Positions 34,290-44,789 of a stretch of DNA of 64,000 nt are shown in pieces (the first letter of the stretch is position 1; each line of letters begins with the position of its first letter). The notes under the pieces were generated by a model. That model ran no database searches. It saw nothing but the letters and a program-made list of their open reading frames with translations, and was not told where the DNA came from. A program made the translations under genes and the position numbers. The DNA is from Prorocentrum cordatum. Lineage: Eukaryota; Sar; Dinophyceae; Prorocentrales; Prorocentraceae. The DNA lies in NCBI GenBank assembly GCA_963575745.1, contig CAUYUJ010016290.1, forward strand, positions 40,342-104,341, given 5' to 3'.

Positions 34290-35785
34290 GTGGAAAATTG
34301 CCAACCTTTTCCTCCGGAACCCGGGGGTCCCCCCCCCCCTCCGAAAACCCCCCCCCTGCTGGAACCCCCCCCCCCCCCCCCCCCCTCCCCCCCGGCAAAA
34401 CCCCCCCCTCCCCTAACCCCTCCCCCCCCCCCCCCCTCCCCCTCGAAAACCGGGGGGGTCACTACCGGTTCGAACCCCTCCCCCCCCCCCCCCCTCTGGA
34501 TCCGGAAAACCGGGGGGGGTCACTACCGGTTGGAACTTCCCCCCCCCCCTTCCCCCCCCCCTACTCACCGCCAGCAAACGACTCCCGGTCCCCACCACCG
34601 TCCGCATCACATCCCCCACTGGTGTTCCCAGCACCACTGTCCTCACCACCGCTGTCCCCACTGGTTCCACCACCGCCCCTACTGTCCCCACCAGTGGCCC
34701 CACCACTGTCGCACTGTCCCCGCTGTCCCCAGAACTGTTCCCACCACGGTTCCACTCTCCCCACTGTCTCCACGGCCCCAACCACTGCCCGACTATCCCC
34801 ACTGTCCCCACTGTCCCACTGACTCCTCCGCTGTCCCACTGAGCTGTCCCACTGTTCCCACCACTGTCCCCACTGTCCCCACCACTGTCCCCACTGTACC
34901 TCTGTCCCATTGTCCCACCGCCGTCCTCGCCACCGCCTTCACCACTGTCCCCACCACCATTGTACCCTCCACTGTCCCACTGTTTCCACCTCATTCCCAT
35001 TGTCCCCACACCACTGTCCCCACCACCACCGTCACCACCACTGTCCACTGTCCCCCCCTGTTCCCACCATTGTCCCCACCACTGTCCCCACCACTACCGT
35101 CCCCACTACTGTCCCACTCCCCACTGTTCCCACCACTGTTCCCACCACGGTTCCACTCTCCCCACTGTCTCCACGAACCCAACCACTGCCTATCCCCACT
35201 GTCCCCACTGTCCCACTGACTCCTCCGCTGTCCCACTGAGCTGTCCCACTGTTCCCACCACTGTCCCCACTGTCCCCACCACTGTCCCCACTGTACCTCT
35301 GTCCCATTGTCCCACCGCCGTCCTCGCCACCGCCTTTACCACTGTCCCCACCACCATTGTACCCTCCACTATCCCACTGTTTCCACCTCATTCCCACTGT
35401 CCTCACCACCACTGTCCCCACCACCACCGTCCCCACCACTGTCCACTGTCCCCCCTGTTCCCACCATTGTCCCCACCACTGTCCCCACCACTGCCGTCCC
35501 CACCACTGTCCCACTGTCCCACTGTCCCCACCACTGTCCCGCTGTCCCCTCACCACTGTCCCCACCAACACCGTCCCCACCACTGTCCGCACCCCCACTC
35601 GGTTTTCGAGGGGGGGGGGGGGTTCGAACCGGTAGTGACCCCCCCCCCTTTTCATGATGAGCTGGGGGGGGGGGGGAGGGGTTCGAACCGGTAGTGACCC
35701 CCCCCGGTTTTCGGGTGGGGGGGGGGGGGGAGGGGTTCGAACCGGTAGTGACCCCCCCCGGTTTTCCGCCAGCAGCGGTAGAACA
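34290..35785. repeat. Fold-back structure with C/G-run arms around a tandem-repeat core
   Basis: Left arm (34290-34560): at least two copies of AACCGGGGGGGTCACTACCG then GTTCGAACCCC, separated by C runs of 10-17. Right arm (35600-35785): three copies of the reverse complement (GGTTCGAACCGGTAGTGACC then CCCCCCGGTTTTC), separated by G runs. ATC arrays flank both outer sides. The core is a CCCCACTGTCC array. No protein frame is credible. Confidence 0.8.
34600..35590. repeat. CCCCACTGTCCCACC array with 401-bp higher-order repeat
   Basis: Short units (CCCCACTGTC, CCACCACTGTC) make up a larger repeat. ACGGTTCCACTCTCCCCACT begins at 34746 and again at 35147, and the following ~400 bp match closely. 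Confidence 0.9.
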
Positions 35786-35794
35786 CGCTCTTTC

Positions 35795-36023
35795 TCATCA
35801 GCAGCAGCATCATCATCATCAGTATCACCATCATCATCAACAATAACACGTTCGCCATCATCATCAGCTTCATCGTCGAAATCAGCGCCATCGTCATCAT
35901 CATCACCATCAGCATCATCATCGTCATCATCATCAGCATCCGCACCATCATCGTCATCAGCATCATCATCGGCACCAGCACCGCCATCGGCATCATCAGC
36001 ATCAGCATCAGCATCAGCATCAG

Positions 36024-36076
<53 letters not shown>

Positions 36077-36193
36077 GCAACGACATCATTATCATCATCA
36101 TCATCATCATCAGCATCATCATCATCATCGTCGGCAACATCACCAATAACACGATCCGAAGCATCATCATCATCATCAGCATCAGCCTCATCC

Positions 36194-36238
<45 letters not shown>

Positions 36239-36299
36239 ATAGCAGCAGTAGCATCATAATCGTCGTCATCCTCATCACCATCAGCATCAGCATCAGCAG

Positions 36300-36351
<52 letters not shown>

Positions 36352-36732
36352 TTCATCATCACCGACATCAGCATCTGCGTCATCATCATCGTCAGCATCG
36401 TCATCATCGTCATCGTCATCGCAGTCATCATCGTCATCATCATCAGCATCAGCATCAGCATCGTCATCATCATCATCATCATCAGTACCAGAATCATCAT
36501 CGGCGTCCTCATCATCATCAGCATCATCATCATCAGCATCATCAACATCATCATCATCGTCATCATCGCAATCGTCGTCATCGGCATCAGCGTCAGCATT
36601 AGCAGCATGAGCACCATCGTCATCAGAATCGTCATCATCGTCATCGTCATTATCATCATCATCGTCATCATTAGCGTAATCAGAATCATCATCATCAGCA
36701 TCATCATAATCAGCATCATCGTCATCAGCATT

Positions 36733-36773
<41 letters not shown>

Positions 36774-36785
36774 GAGCATCATGAG

Positions 36786-36868
<83 letters not shown>

Positions 36869-36875
36869 CCACCCC
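35795..36875. repeat. Long ATC/CAT microsatellite
   Basis: About 1.1 kb of ATC triplets with CAG/CGT variants, ending in nearly perfect ATC before 36875. Confidence 0.97.
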
Positions 36876-36974
36876 CCGCTCCTCGCTCCTCCTCCCTATT
36901 TCTGCCTCCCTCATCCTCGGGAAGAAGGCAAAGGAGGCCCGAGAGGAGGGGATGCCGCCCTGCCCGCCCCCCCC

Positions 36975-37043
36975 CCCTCAGGGCGTCTCGCACACTGGTG
37001 CGGCACACTGGGCACTTCGGGCTGCGAAGCAGCCACTCCTGAA
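36975..37043 (-). CDS. Exon candidate: C-terminal half of a RING finger
   Basis: On the minus strand an acceptor-like GCGCCCGCTAG ends at 37044. It is followed by QEWLLRSPKCPVCRTSVRDA, which matches the end of RING-H2 domains (W-L...C-P-x-C, the last zinc-binding pair). RING proteins act as E3 ubiquitin ligases. The first half of the domain is absent here. A matching N-terminal half lies at 47845-47939 on the same strand. The 3' limit is unclear because the open frame continues into the ATC array. Confidence 0.5.
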
Positions 37044-37059
37044 CTAGCGGGCGCAAGGA

Positions 37060-37088
37060 ACGAGGGAGGTGAGGAAACGGAGGGGAAA

Positions 37089-37123
<35 letters not shown>

Positions 37124-37700
37124 GTTGGGAGGACACGAAGGAGGAGGGCGGGGAGGAGAGCAGGAGGGAGGAGGGAGCAAGGAGGAGGGAAGGAGGAAGG
37201 GAAGGAGGGGAGAAGGGAAGGAGGCAAGGAGGGAGGAAGAGAAGCAGTCAAGGCGGCGAGAGGAAGGAGGGAGGCGGAGGAGGACAGAGGAAAAGGAGAA
37301 CGCGGAGAGGTAGGAGGACGATATCGATGACGATGCGGGGAGGGGGACGGAGAAGAGTAGGAGGAACAAGGCGAAGAGGCGGGGTGGAGGAGGAGATGAA
37401 GGAGTATAAGGAGGACAAGGAGAAAGAAGGCGATGAGGATGCTATGATGAGAAGGAGAAGGATGGGAGGAGATGGAGAAGGACGGGAAAGGATGGTCTTC
37501 GAAGGTAGGCGGGAAGAGTCAGATGTTCTGCTGGGTTTCGAGAGACTCGTGGGGATTCTCGAAGCGTCTGAGCAGGAAGTGTAGAAAGAACGGGGAGGAC
37601 GAAGACAGGACAAGAAAGAGCAAGGAGAAGACAGCAGATGAAGAAGAAGAAGAAGCAGAAGATGAGCGAGTGAAGAAGCATGTGTGAGAGGTCGATGAGG
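37060..37700. repeat. Purine-rich (GGA/GAA) tract
   Basis: Strand-asymmetric G/A-rich sequence without clear unit length. Lys/Glu/Gly/Arg frames on the plus strand are compositional. Confidence 0.7.
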
Positions 37701-38199
37701 AGGAAGCTGAGGGGGAGAAGAAGGAGGGGGGACCAGAGCAGAGCCAGCACACCTTACCAATCCTGCAATACATCCTCTCGCCTAGGCGCCCGCCTTACAC
37801 AAGCACATGCATAATTATGTGTGTATGCTCCGTGCACTAGGGCAAGCAAGCCCTAGAACACAAGGATCCCGCGAGCGTGCCACGGGTCTAAAATCTCGAG
37901 GGCCGGGCTTGCGACGATCCTCTCATGAAGCGGGTTGGTCCTGCGAGGGGCAAGGGCCCTGCAACCCGGAGCTCCCACCAGGACCGGCGCGTTGCATCCA
38001 AGGCTGTTGTTCGACTGCCCCGGAGCCTGGGAGAAACTCCGAGGAGCCGAACATTGATGTTAAACCGAACATGGCGACCCAGAGAAAAAACGTCCCGAAA
38101 ACATATCTTGGGGCACGTTTTTATTCCCCACATGCTTAGTGGGGTTATGGTTTTCTTCCATGCCGCGTCGCACCCGCGTCTCACTTCACACCTCCCCTC
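37701..38199. other. No gene recognised; small hairpin
   Basis: Unique sequence. CTAGGGCAAGCAAGCCCTAG (37838-37857) is a perfect 7-bp-stem hairpin. No coding signal seen. Confidence 0.4.
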
Positions 38200-38512
38200 C
38201 TCCTCACAGCACTGCTCAACACAGCTCAGCTCAGCTCTGCTCAGCTCTGCTCAGCACGGCACAGCTTAGCACAGCTCAGCTCAGCTCAGCTCAGCACAGC
38301 ACAGCGCAGCACAGCACACCTCACCGCAGCACAGCACAGCACAGCACAGCACAGCACACAGCACAGCACAGCACAATTCAGCTCAGTACAGCTCAGCACA
38401 GCACAGCGCAGCTCAGCTCAGCTCAGCACAGCACAGCACAGCACAGCTCACCGCAGCACAGCACAGCACAGCACAGCACAGCACAGCACACAACACAGCA
38501 CAGCACAGCACA
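38200..38512. repeat. CAGCA/CAGCT pentanucleotide array
   Basis: About 310 bp of CACAG, CAGCT and CAGCA pentamers. Confidence 0.93.
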
Positions 38513-40112
38513 GGCGTGGCACAGGCGTGGCAGGCGTGGCACTTCCTCGACACCACAAGGGGGGAGCTGTGGGTGGGGACGCTATCCGGTTCAGGCTCGC
38601 AAAGCGTGGCAGGCGTGGCACTTCCTCGACACCACAGGGGGGGAGCTGTGGGTGGGGACGCTATCCGTTTCGGGCTCGCAAAGCGCGGCAGGCGTGGCAC
38701 TTCCTCGACACCACAAGGGGGGAGCTGTGGGTGGGGACGCTATCCGTTTTCGGGCTCGCAAAGCGTGCGTCGTGGCACTTTCCTCGACACCACGGGATGC
38801 CGGGTGGGAGCTGTGGGTGGGGACGCTATCCGCTTCGGCTCGCAAAGCGTGGCAGGTCCTGGCACTTCCTCGACACCACAGGGGGGAGCTGTGGGTGGGG
38901 NNNNNNNNNNNNNNNNNNNNNNNNNNNNNNNNNNNNNNNNNNNNNNNNNNNNNNNNNNNNNNNNNNNNNNNNNNNNNNNNNNNNNNNNNNNNNNNNNNNN
39001 GACCTATCCGTGTTTCGCCTCGCAAAGGCACGTCCTCGACACCACAGGGGGGGCTGTGGGTGGGGACGCTATCCGTTTCGGGCTCGCAAAGCGTGGCAGG
39101 CGTGGCACTTCCTCGACACCACAGGGGGTGAGCTGTGGGTGGGGACGCTATCCGTTTCGGGCCCGCAAAGCGTGGCAGGCGTGGCACTTCCTCGACACCA
39201 CAGGAAGGGAGCTGTGGGTGGGGACGCTACCCGTTTCGGGCTCGCAAAGCCCTACAAGAGTGGCACTTCCTCGACACCACAGGGGGGGAGCCGTGGGTGG
39301 GGACGCTATCCGTTTCGGGCTCGCAAAGCGTGGCACTTCCTCGACACCACAGGGGGTGGTCTCTCTATCCGTTTCGGGCTCGCAGAGCGTGGCAGGCGTG
39401 GCACTTCCTCGACACCAAAGGGGGCGCGTTGGGGGTGGTCTCCCTATCCGTTGCGGGCTCGCACAGCGTGGCAGGCGTGGCACTTCCTCGGCCCCACAAG
39501 GGGTGCGCTGGGAGTGGTCACCCTATCCGTGACGGGCTCGCAAAGCGTGGCAGGCGTGGCACTTCCTCGACACCACAGGGGGGGAGCTGTGGGTGGGGAC
39601 GCTATCCGTTTCGGGCTCGCACAGCGTGGCAGGCGTGGCACTTCCTCGACACCACAGGGGGGGAGCTGTGGATGGGGACGCTATCCGCTTCGGGCTCGCA
39701 AAGCCCGACAGGAGTGGCACTTCCTCGACACCACAGGGGATGCGCTGGGGTTGGTCTCCCTATCCTTGACGGGCTCGCAAAGCGTGGCAGGCGTTGCACT
39801 TCATCGACACCACAGGGGGTGCGCTGGGGGTGGTATCTTTATCCGTTGCGGGCTCGCAAAGCGTGGCAGGCGTGGCACTTCCTCGACACCACAGGGGGGG
39901 GTCGCCGGGGGTGGTCTCCCTATCCGTTGCGGGCTCGCAAAGCGTGGCAGGCGTGGCACTTCCTCGACACCACAGGGAGTGTGCTGGGGGTGGTATCCTT
40001 ATCCGTTGCGGGCTCGCAAAGCGTGGCAGGCGTGGCACTTCCTCGACACGACAGGGGGTGCGCTGGGGGTGGTCTCCCTATCCGTTGCGGGCTCGCAAAG
40101 CGTGGCAAGCAA
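38513..40112. repeat. 79-bp minisatellite, about 20 copies, with assembly gap
   Basis: CTTCCTCGACACCACAGGGG, GGGACGCTATCCGTTTCGGG and CTCGCAAAGCGTGGCAGGCG recur about every 79 bases. Copies in the right half carry a variant (GGTGCGCTGGGGGTGGTCTC). The period is not a multiple of three, so three long open frames result; none is a gene. The true length is unknown because of the N gap. Confidence 0.95.
38901..39000. other. Assembly gap (100 N)
   Basis: Exactly 100 N inside the 79-bp minisatellite, probably a placeholder of unknown size. Confidence 0.98.
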
Positions 40113-40210
40113 TATGGCGTTGGATGACACATAGGGAAACATTCGCGACGAGGGCTCAGAACACAGGATTGCACATCAGATTTAAATTAAGTATGTGGGG
40201 TTCTTCGTAC

Positions 40211-40795
40211 ATGTCAGGGGAGGCAAAGCGGGACCGTACAGCAGTGATTGGAAAGTTGGTTGGTTTCGATTCTATGTCAGCAGCCTCTTCTTGGGTCAAA
40301 GACCTGCTTTCCTCGCTGTCGGCGCCTGCAGCTATGGACATATACTCAAAAGGCGACTTCCGAGACATTATCTTCGCGGTATTTGCAAGCGAAGCTGATC
40401 GAGACTTGGCAGTTGGATTGTTACGGAGTGCGAGCCCTGACCACGGAGGGACAACAATCTGGGTTACACAGGACAAGCCACCGTCCTTCCGCGCGGCTCG
40501 TAACGTATGTATTGGCTTGAAGCGCATCCTCAACAACGAGCTGAACAACAAGTACAATATACAGATTGCAACCAACGAGTTTCCTTTCATAGTCTCCGTT
40601 GGTGGCGTTACTGCCCTTTCCGTGGGCGTGGACGAGTCGCGCCTGGTACTGAAATGGGGCCCAGAGTGGGAAGCTTGGGAAGAACTTCAAAAACATCCCA
40701 TGCTGACCGATCTCATCGCGAAAAACGCCTCGTTGCTGGAGCGGGCCTCCGAGGGCATGAAAGGCACAGCAAAGGGAGGCTCCAAGGGTAAGTAG
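40211..40795 (+). CDS. LINE D ORF1 protein
   Basis: ATG at 40211 (MSGEAKRDRTAVIGKLVGF) to TAG at 40793, 194 aa. SAPAAMDIYSKGDFRDIIFA and VFASEADRDLAVGLLRS suggest an RRM-like nucleic-acid-binding fold. KPPSFRAARNVCIGLKRILN follows, and the tail is short and basic (MKGTAKGGSKGK). An earlier in-frame ATG lies at 40193. ORF2 follows in the same reading frame after this single stop. The element starts right after a 79-bp minisatellite. The predicted role is RNA chaperone/RNP formation in retrotransposition, by analogy with LINE ORF1 proteins. Confidence 0.7.
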   Translation: MSGEAKRDRTAVIGKLVGFDSMSAASSWVKDLLSSLSAPAAMDIYSKGDFRDIIFAVFASEADRDLAVGLLRSASPDHGGTTIWVTQDKPPSFRAARNVCIGLKRILNNELNNKYNIQIATNEFPFIVSVGGVTALSVGVDESRLVLKWGPEWEAWEELQKHPMLTDLIAKNASLLERASEGMKGTAKGGSKGK

Positions 40796-40823
40796 GAAAC
40801 ACGGCCGGTCCCCAGAGCCGGCC
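40793..40823 (+). promoter_or_regulatory. ORF1 stop codon followed by a GC hairpin
   Basis: TAG GAA ACA C is followed by GGCCGG-tccccagag-CCGGCC, a perfect 6-bp GC stem starting 7 bases after the stop. The frame downstream has no stop until 43934. Such a layout could promote readthrough or termination-reinitiation; function is inferred. Confidence 0.5.
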
Positions 40824-41095
40824 CAGAAGATCTACATGTACATAGTTATACCGCCATCGTGGGCAAAGATACCATTACCGCCGTTACGAACTTGGGCAAA
40901 GATACCGTCGTACAGCGGAGAGCGGTCGTTTCATCTCCCTTACTCCACGACGCCGTTCCGCTCCATAGTCTTCTACCTCCTCCTCCCGGCCATCCCCATG
41001 GACAAAGTGACGGAGGGTGTCATGAACTATCATCCTCTTCCAGCCTCTCTTGGGGTAGACCTCGGTCTGCCTGCTCACCTTGCTGCCCCGGGCGC

Positions 41096-43936
41096 ATGGG
41101 AACGTGGAACATCGAAGGTTTACGAGGCGATTCCATCGTCAAGATCGACGAAATTATCGACATCATGCGCATACGCGAAATAGACATTTTATGTATACAA
41201 GAAACGCACTTACATGGAGCAGAATACTACGAGCATAATGGCTACACGATTTTCTTGTCAGGCGAGCTGGACATACACATCACGTCGCACTCTGGTGTTG
41301 GGTTTGTGGCGTCGCCAAAAATATTGAAAAGTATTGTGGCCTTCAAGGCGTGCTCTCCCAGAGTGGCCTCCCTACGAGTAAAAGTTAGACATGGTATGCT
41401 TACACTGCTTTCCACGTATGCCCCACACAACGGCCGCCCATATGACGAGCGGCACACTTTCTACATGGACCTTCAGGCGCATATCCGAGCAACCACGGCG
41501 AACAGCACGACGTACATCATGGGAGATCTGAACGCTAGGCTCGTACGTGCCGGAGCTGGAGAGGAAGCTATCGTTGGTCCTCATGTTTTTCAGTGCGCGG
41601 ATGCCCCGGATAACGTGGTGCAGAACACAATTTCAAACAGGCACCTCCTAGTGGAGTTATGTACGTCTTGTGGCTTGCTGGTTGCAAACACATACCACGA
41701 CCACCCTGACGTCATGAAAATTTCCTATAGAGATCTGGGCGTCGATCCGACGGACAACGAGATATCTGGGCGCAAGTTTGCTCAATTGGATCACGTTCTA
41801 TGCCACCACAGTGTTTTGCATACCTTGCGAGATTCCTGGACGAGCCGACTGGACGTTCTCAATTCGCACCATTACCTAACCATTGTCGAATCAAATTTGG
41901 CGTTCAAGCGTCAGGAAACCTCAAAGAAGAAGCACGCGGACAAGGCAAGCCTCAAAGACCCCCACACCAGAGAGCGTTTTACATCGGCATTTGTTGGGGC
42001 CGTGGGCGTTTCAATTGGCAATGGCAATGAGTCTGTTGAAGCTATGAACAGTAGGGTACGATACGGTTTCGAAAAAGCCTCTGGAACATTGCCTATGCGG
42101 GAGACGGTGCCGAAGCAAGCGTGGACAAGCCAGCGCACTCTTGATTTAATCGAGCAGAGAAGAGATGCACGTTCAGCTGGGGACCATAAAACCGAAAAGC
42201 GTTTACATAAGGAGATTCGGAAGTCTGGAGCTCAAGATCGTAAAGAATGGCTGGGCCTACTAATCCAAAGGGGAGGTTGGGAAGCAGTGCGACATCTCAG
42301 AAAACCTCCAAGCATCAAGCACGCGACAATACAGCGCCCGGACGGGACCCTGGCAGACACAGCTGATCGAGCAGACGTTTTGGCCGACTACTTCGAAGAC
42401 ATCCAATGGCAAATACGCTTCCCAGAGAATGTCCCGGAACCGCGAGCTCCCATAGGTGATTTGCTACCTATCAACACGGGCCCTCTCATCCCGGATGAAC
42501 TGGTTGGAGCGCTGCGCCGGCTACGTCGTGGCAAGGCTCCGGGGCCCGATGGTATTCCGCCGGACTTTTGGAAAACTTTGGGATCAGATCCAGATGCCTC
42601 TGCTATAATGCTTCGCCTGTGCCAGACATGCTGGGAACACAAAGCAATTCCCGAGTCTTGGAGGCGCGCGAACGTGGTTCTTTTGTTCAAGAAAGGAAAT
42701 ATCAAATTGCCAGAGAACTACAGACCCATATCTTTACTCCAAATTGGGTATAAGCTCCTAGCCTCCATGATCCATCAACGTCTAATTCAAGGTGGCGCTG
42801 AGTCTCGAATGCGCGGATCACAATTTGGGTTCCGCCCTGGGCGCGGGACGGCAGACGCGCTCATGCTCGTCCGGCGCATGATTGACGCGGCTCACAGCAA
42901 CAAGCACGGCGGCCTCATTTTGTTAATGTTGGATTGGGCTAAAGCGTTCGACAGACTCAAACCTACAAGCATGTGCGACGCTTTACGACGATTTGGGTTT
43001 CCCTCGGACATCGTGGCCATGGTCGAAGCTATCTACGCTGAGCGCTACTTCACGATTGTGGACCACACGGGGAAATCCAAAGAAAGACGGCAAATGGCAG
43101 GAATTGCACAAGGATGCACACTTTCCCCATACTTATTTATTGCAGTACAGACCGTTATGTTGCACGATGCTTTTGGGCCCATCAACTTCGAAGCCGAACC
43201 CGCCTATGTGGTGACGCGTGACATTCTATATGCAGATGACACACTACTGTTGTCGCAGAGCAAGGCAAACGTCCAGAGCATGCTGAACGCTATTGTTGGA
43301 GAAGGCTGTAAATACGGACTCGAGCTTAACTGGGGCAAGACATTACAAATGCAGATCTCAACCAACGTCGTCGTTGTTCGGCCTGATGGTGGTCCTATCA
43401 AAGCTGTCCGGGAAGCCGTTTACTTGGGCGGGATGGTTTCTTGTGACGGTAAGGCCACCACCGAACTCAACCGCCGATTGGGGGAAGCATATGGCATATT
43501 CAACAAGCTTGCTAAGATTTGGTCGCACACCGCTGTTGGATGGAAACGAAAGTTCAAAGTGTATGACAGTGTGGTGGTAAGTAAGCTATTGTACTCGCTC
43601 GATTCCCTGTGGTTATTGAAGGCTGACAAGTCGAGGCTCGACGCGTTCCACTGCCGCTGCCTCCGCCGAATCCTGGGCATTCCGCATTCTTTCTTCTCGC
43701 GAATAAGTAATTCGAGCGTATTGGAAAAAGCGGGCGCCAAACCGCTATCTCAGCTTCTACTTGACAAACAACGCAAACTATACATCCGTGTCGCTTCCAG
43801 TGCACCTTCGTCCTCGGTACGTCAATGTTTATGTAATCTGGACGGTACCCCACGCAACTGGGTGGAACACCGGCGGCGCGGCCGGCCCAGACAGCAGTGG
43901 GCTTCCCAAGTGTACGAGATGACGCAGCACATCTGA
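41096..43936 (+). CDS. LINE D ORF2: endonuclease/reverse transcriptase, apparently intact
   Basis: The first ATG in frame is at 41096, giving 946 aa. The frame itself is open back to the ORF1 stop. Endonuclease (residues about 2-260) shows GTWNIEGL, CIQETHLHG, SGVGFVAS, STYAPHNG, YIMGDLNARL and AQLDHVL. The usual SDH is NSHHYLTIV, a form I associate with dinoflagellate LINEs. RT (about 470-740) shows RGKAPGPDGIPPDFW, NYRPISLLQIGYKLLASM, SQFGFRPGRGTADAL, LMLDWAKAFDRL (A), IAQGCTLSPYLF (B) and LYADDTLL (C, Tyr at about residue 712). The end reads CRCLRRILGIPHSFFSRISN and RRRGRPRQQWASQV, as in RTE-like LINEs. No stop or frameshift was seen, so this copy may be autonomous or very young. Confidence 0.9.
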   Translation: MGTWNIEGLRGDSIVKIDEIIDIMRIREIDILCIQETHLHGAEYYEHNGYTIFLSGELDIHITSHSGVGFVASPKILKSIVAFKACSPRVASLRVKVRHGMLTLLSTYAPHNGRPYDERHTFYMDLQAHIRATTANSTTYIMGDLNARLVRAGAGEEAIVGPHVFQCADAPDNVVQNTISNRHLLVELCTSCGLLVANTYHDHPDVMKISYRDLGVDPTDNEISGRKFAQLDHVLCHHSVLHTLRDSWTSRLDVLNSHHYLTIVESNLAFKRQETSKKKHADKASLKDPHTRERFTSAFVGAVGVSIGNGNESVEAMNSRVRYGFEKASGTLPMRETVPKQAWTSQRTLDLIEQRRDARSAGDHKTEKRLHKEIRKSGAQDRKEWLGLLIQRGGWEAVRHLRKPPSIKHATIQRPDGTLADTADRADVLADYFEDIQWQIRFPENVPEPRAPIGDLLPINTGPLIPDELVGALRRLRRGKAPGPDGIPPDFWKTLGSDPDASAIMLRLCQTCWEHKAIPESWRRANVVLLFKKGNIKLPENYRPISLLQIGYKLLASMIHQRLIQGGAESRMRGSQFGFRPGRGTADALMLVRRMIDAAHSNKHGGLILLMLDWAKAFDRLKPTSMCDALRRFGFPSDIVAMVEAIYAERYFTIVDHTGKSKERRQMAGIAQGCTLSPYLFIAVQTVMLHDAFGPINFEAEPAYVVTRDILYADDTLLLSQSKANVQSMLNAIVGEGCKYGLELNWGKTLQMQISTNVVVVRPDGGPIKAVREAVYLGGMVSCDGKATTELNRRLGEAYGIFNKLAKIWSHTAVGWKRKFKVYDSVVVSKLLYSLDSLWLLKADKSRLDAFHCRCLRRILGIPHSFFSRISNSSVLEKAGAKPLSQLLLDKQRKLYIRVASSAPSSSVRQCLCNLDGTPRNWVEHRRRGRPRQQWASQVYEMTQHI

Positions 43937-44470
43937 GGCCCCACCTCCCCCGTCCTTGTCTTCCTCCCCTCGCCTTGTTTTTTTTTCCCTTTTTCCCTCT
44001 ACGTGTACCTCGGAGCAGTATGGTGTTCCATTTTCTGTTTTTCAGTCGCGTTGCGCTCCGCTGCCTGCTTCACAGTCGTGGGGCGCTCAGCGTTCTCGCT
44101 CTCGGTTGCAGTTCTTCTGAAGAGTCGCCAATTGCGCGCTCTTCCGCCCACGCGTCCTACCGGATGCACGGCTTAGTGGTGGTGGTGGGGTTCTTCGGCA
44201 GCGTAATCCGAATCCCGATGTGAATCCGGCCGTGGCGACGAGGAGCGTCCCGGAAGGGGAAAATAAGAAAACCCCCACAAAACCGCGATGGCCGATCCTC
44301 GAAGCTGGAGGACGAATCCCGTGAGCTTGCCAGAAGTCTTCGACCTAGGACGGCTGGATGTGCGATGATCCCACGGTCTTGCGACACGGGCTCGGGACCT
44401 TGAGAGAGCCAGAATGGGACAGAGACGGGTGGCCAGCCTAGAAAAAGAAAATGTGTGCCTCTATGGGGAA
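43937..44470 (+). other. LINE D 3' untranslated region and flank
   Basis: C/T-rich sequence after the stop, including a run of T's (43977-43987). It leads toward a GGA array at 44475. The exact element end and any target-site duplication could not be fixed by eye. Confidence 0.35.
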
Positions 44471-44474
44471 GGGG

Positions 44475-44625
44475 GGGCGGGAGGAGGAGTAAGAGGAGGA
44501 GGAGGAGGAGGAAGAGGAAGAGGAGGAGGAGGAGGAGGAGGAGGAGGAGGAGGAGGAGGCGGAGCAGCAGCAGGAGCAGGAGGAGCAGGAGAAGGAGGAG
44601 GAGGACCAGAATAAGCCCAAGACGC
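44475..44625. repeat. GGA microsatellite
   Basis: About 140 bp of GGA/AGG triplets. Poly-Ser/Arg/Gly frames are artefacts. Confidence 0.95.
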
Positions 44626-44789
44626 ATCAATATCACTTCTCCCAGGTCCCTACGAGCAAATCCGTACAACCAGTCATATTTGAAGCGCCCCCTGACTGTT
44701 AACTTCCACCCTGCTCGGAGGCCTGATCCCCAAGATCGACCTTCAAGCGGTCGCGCTCGACCATCCGCGCCCCTGCCCACCCCACCACC

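Noticed and set aside
34440-35770. tRNA or SINE internal promoter (GGTTCGAACC resembles a B box)
   Set aside because: No A box or cloverleaf could be drawn around it, and the motif is a simple palindrome within the inverted modules.
24669-36914. Very long poly-Ser, poly-Asp, poly-Ile, poly-Met and poly-His open frames
   Set aside because: They arise from reading ATC triplet arrays in all six phases. Both strands and all frames are open at once and no domain is present, so they are not genes.
38139-40134. Overlapping 330-535-codon frames
   Set aside because: These are three-frame readings of the 79-bp minisatellite, including translated N's.
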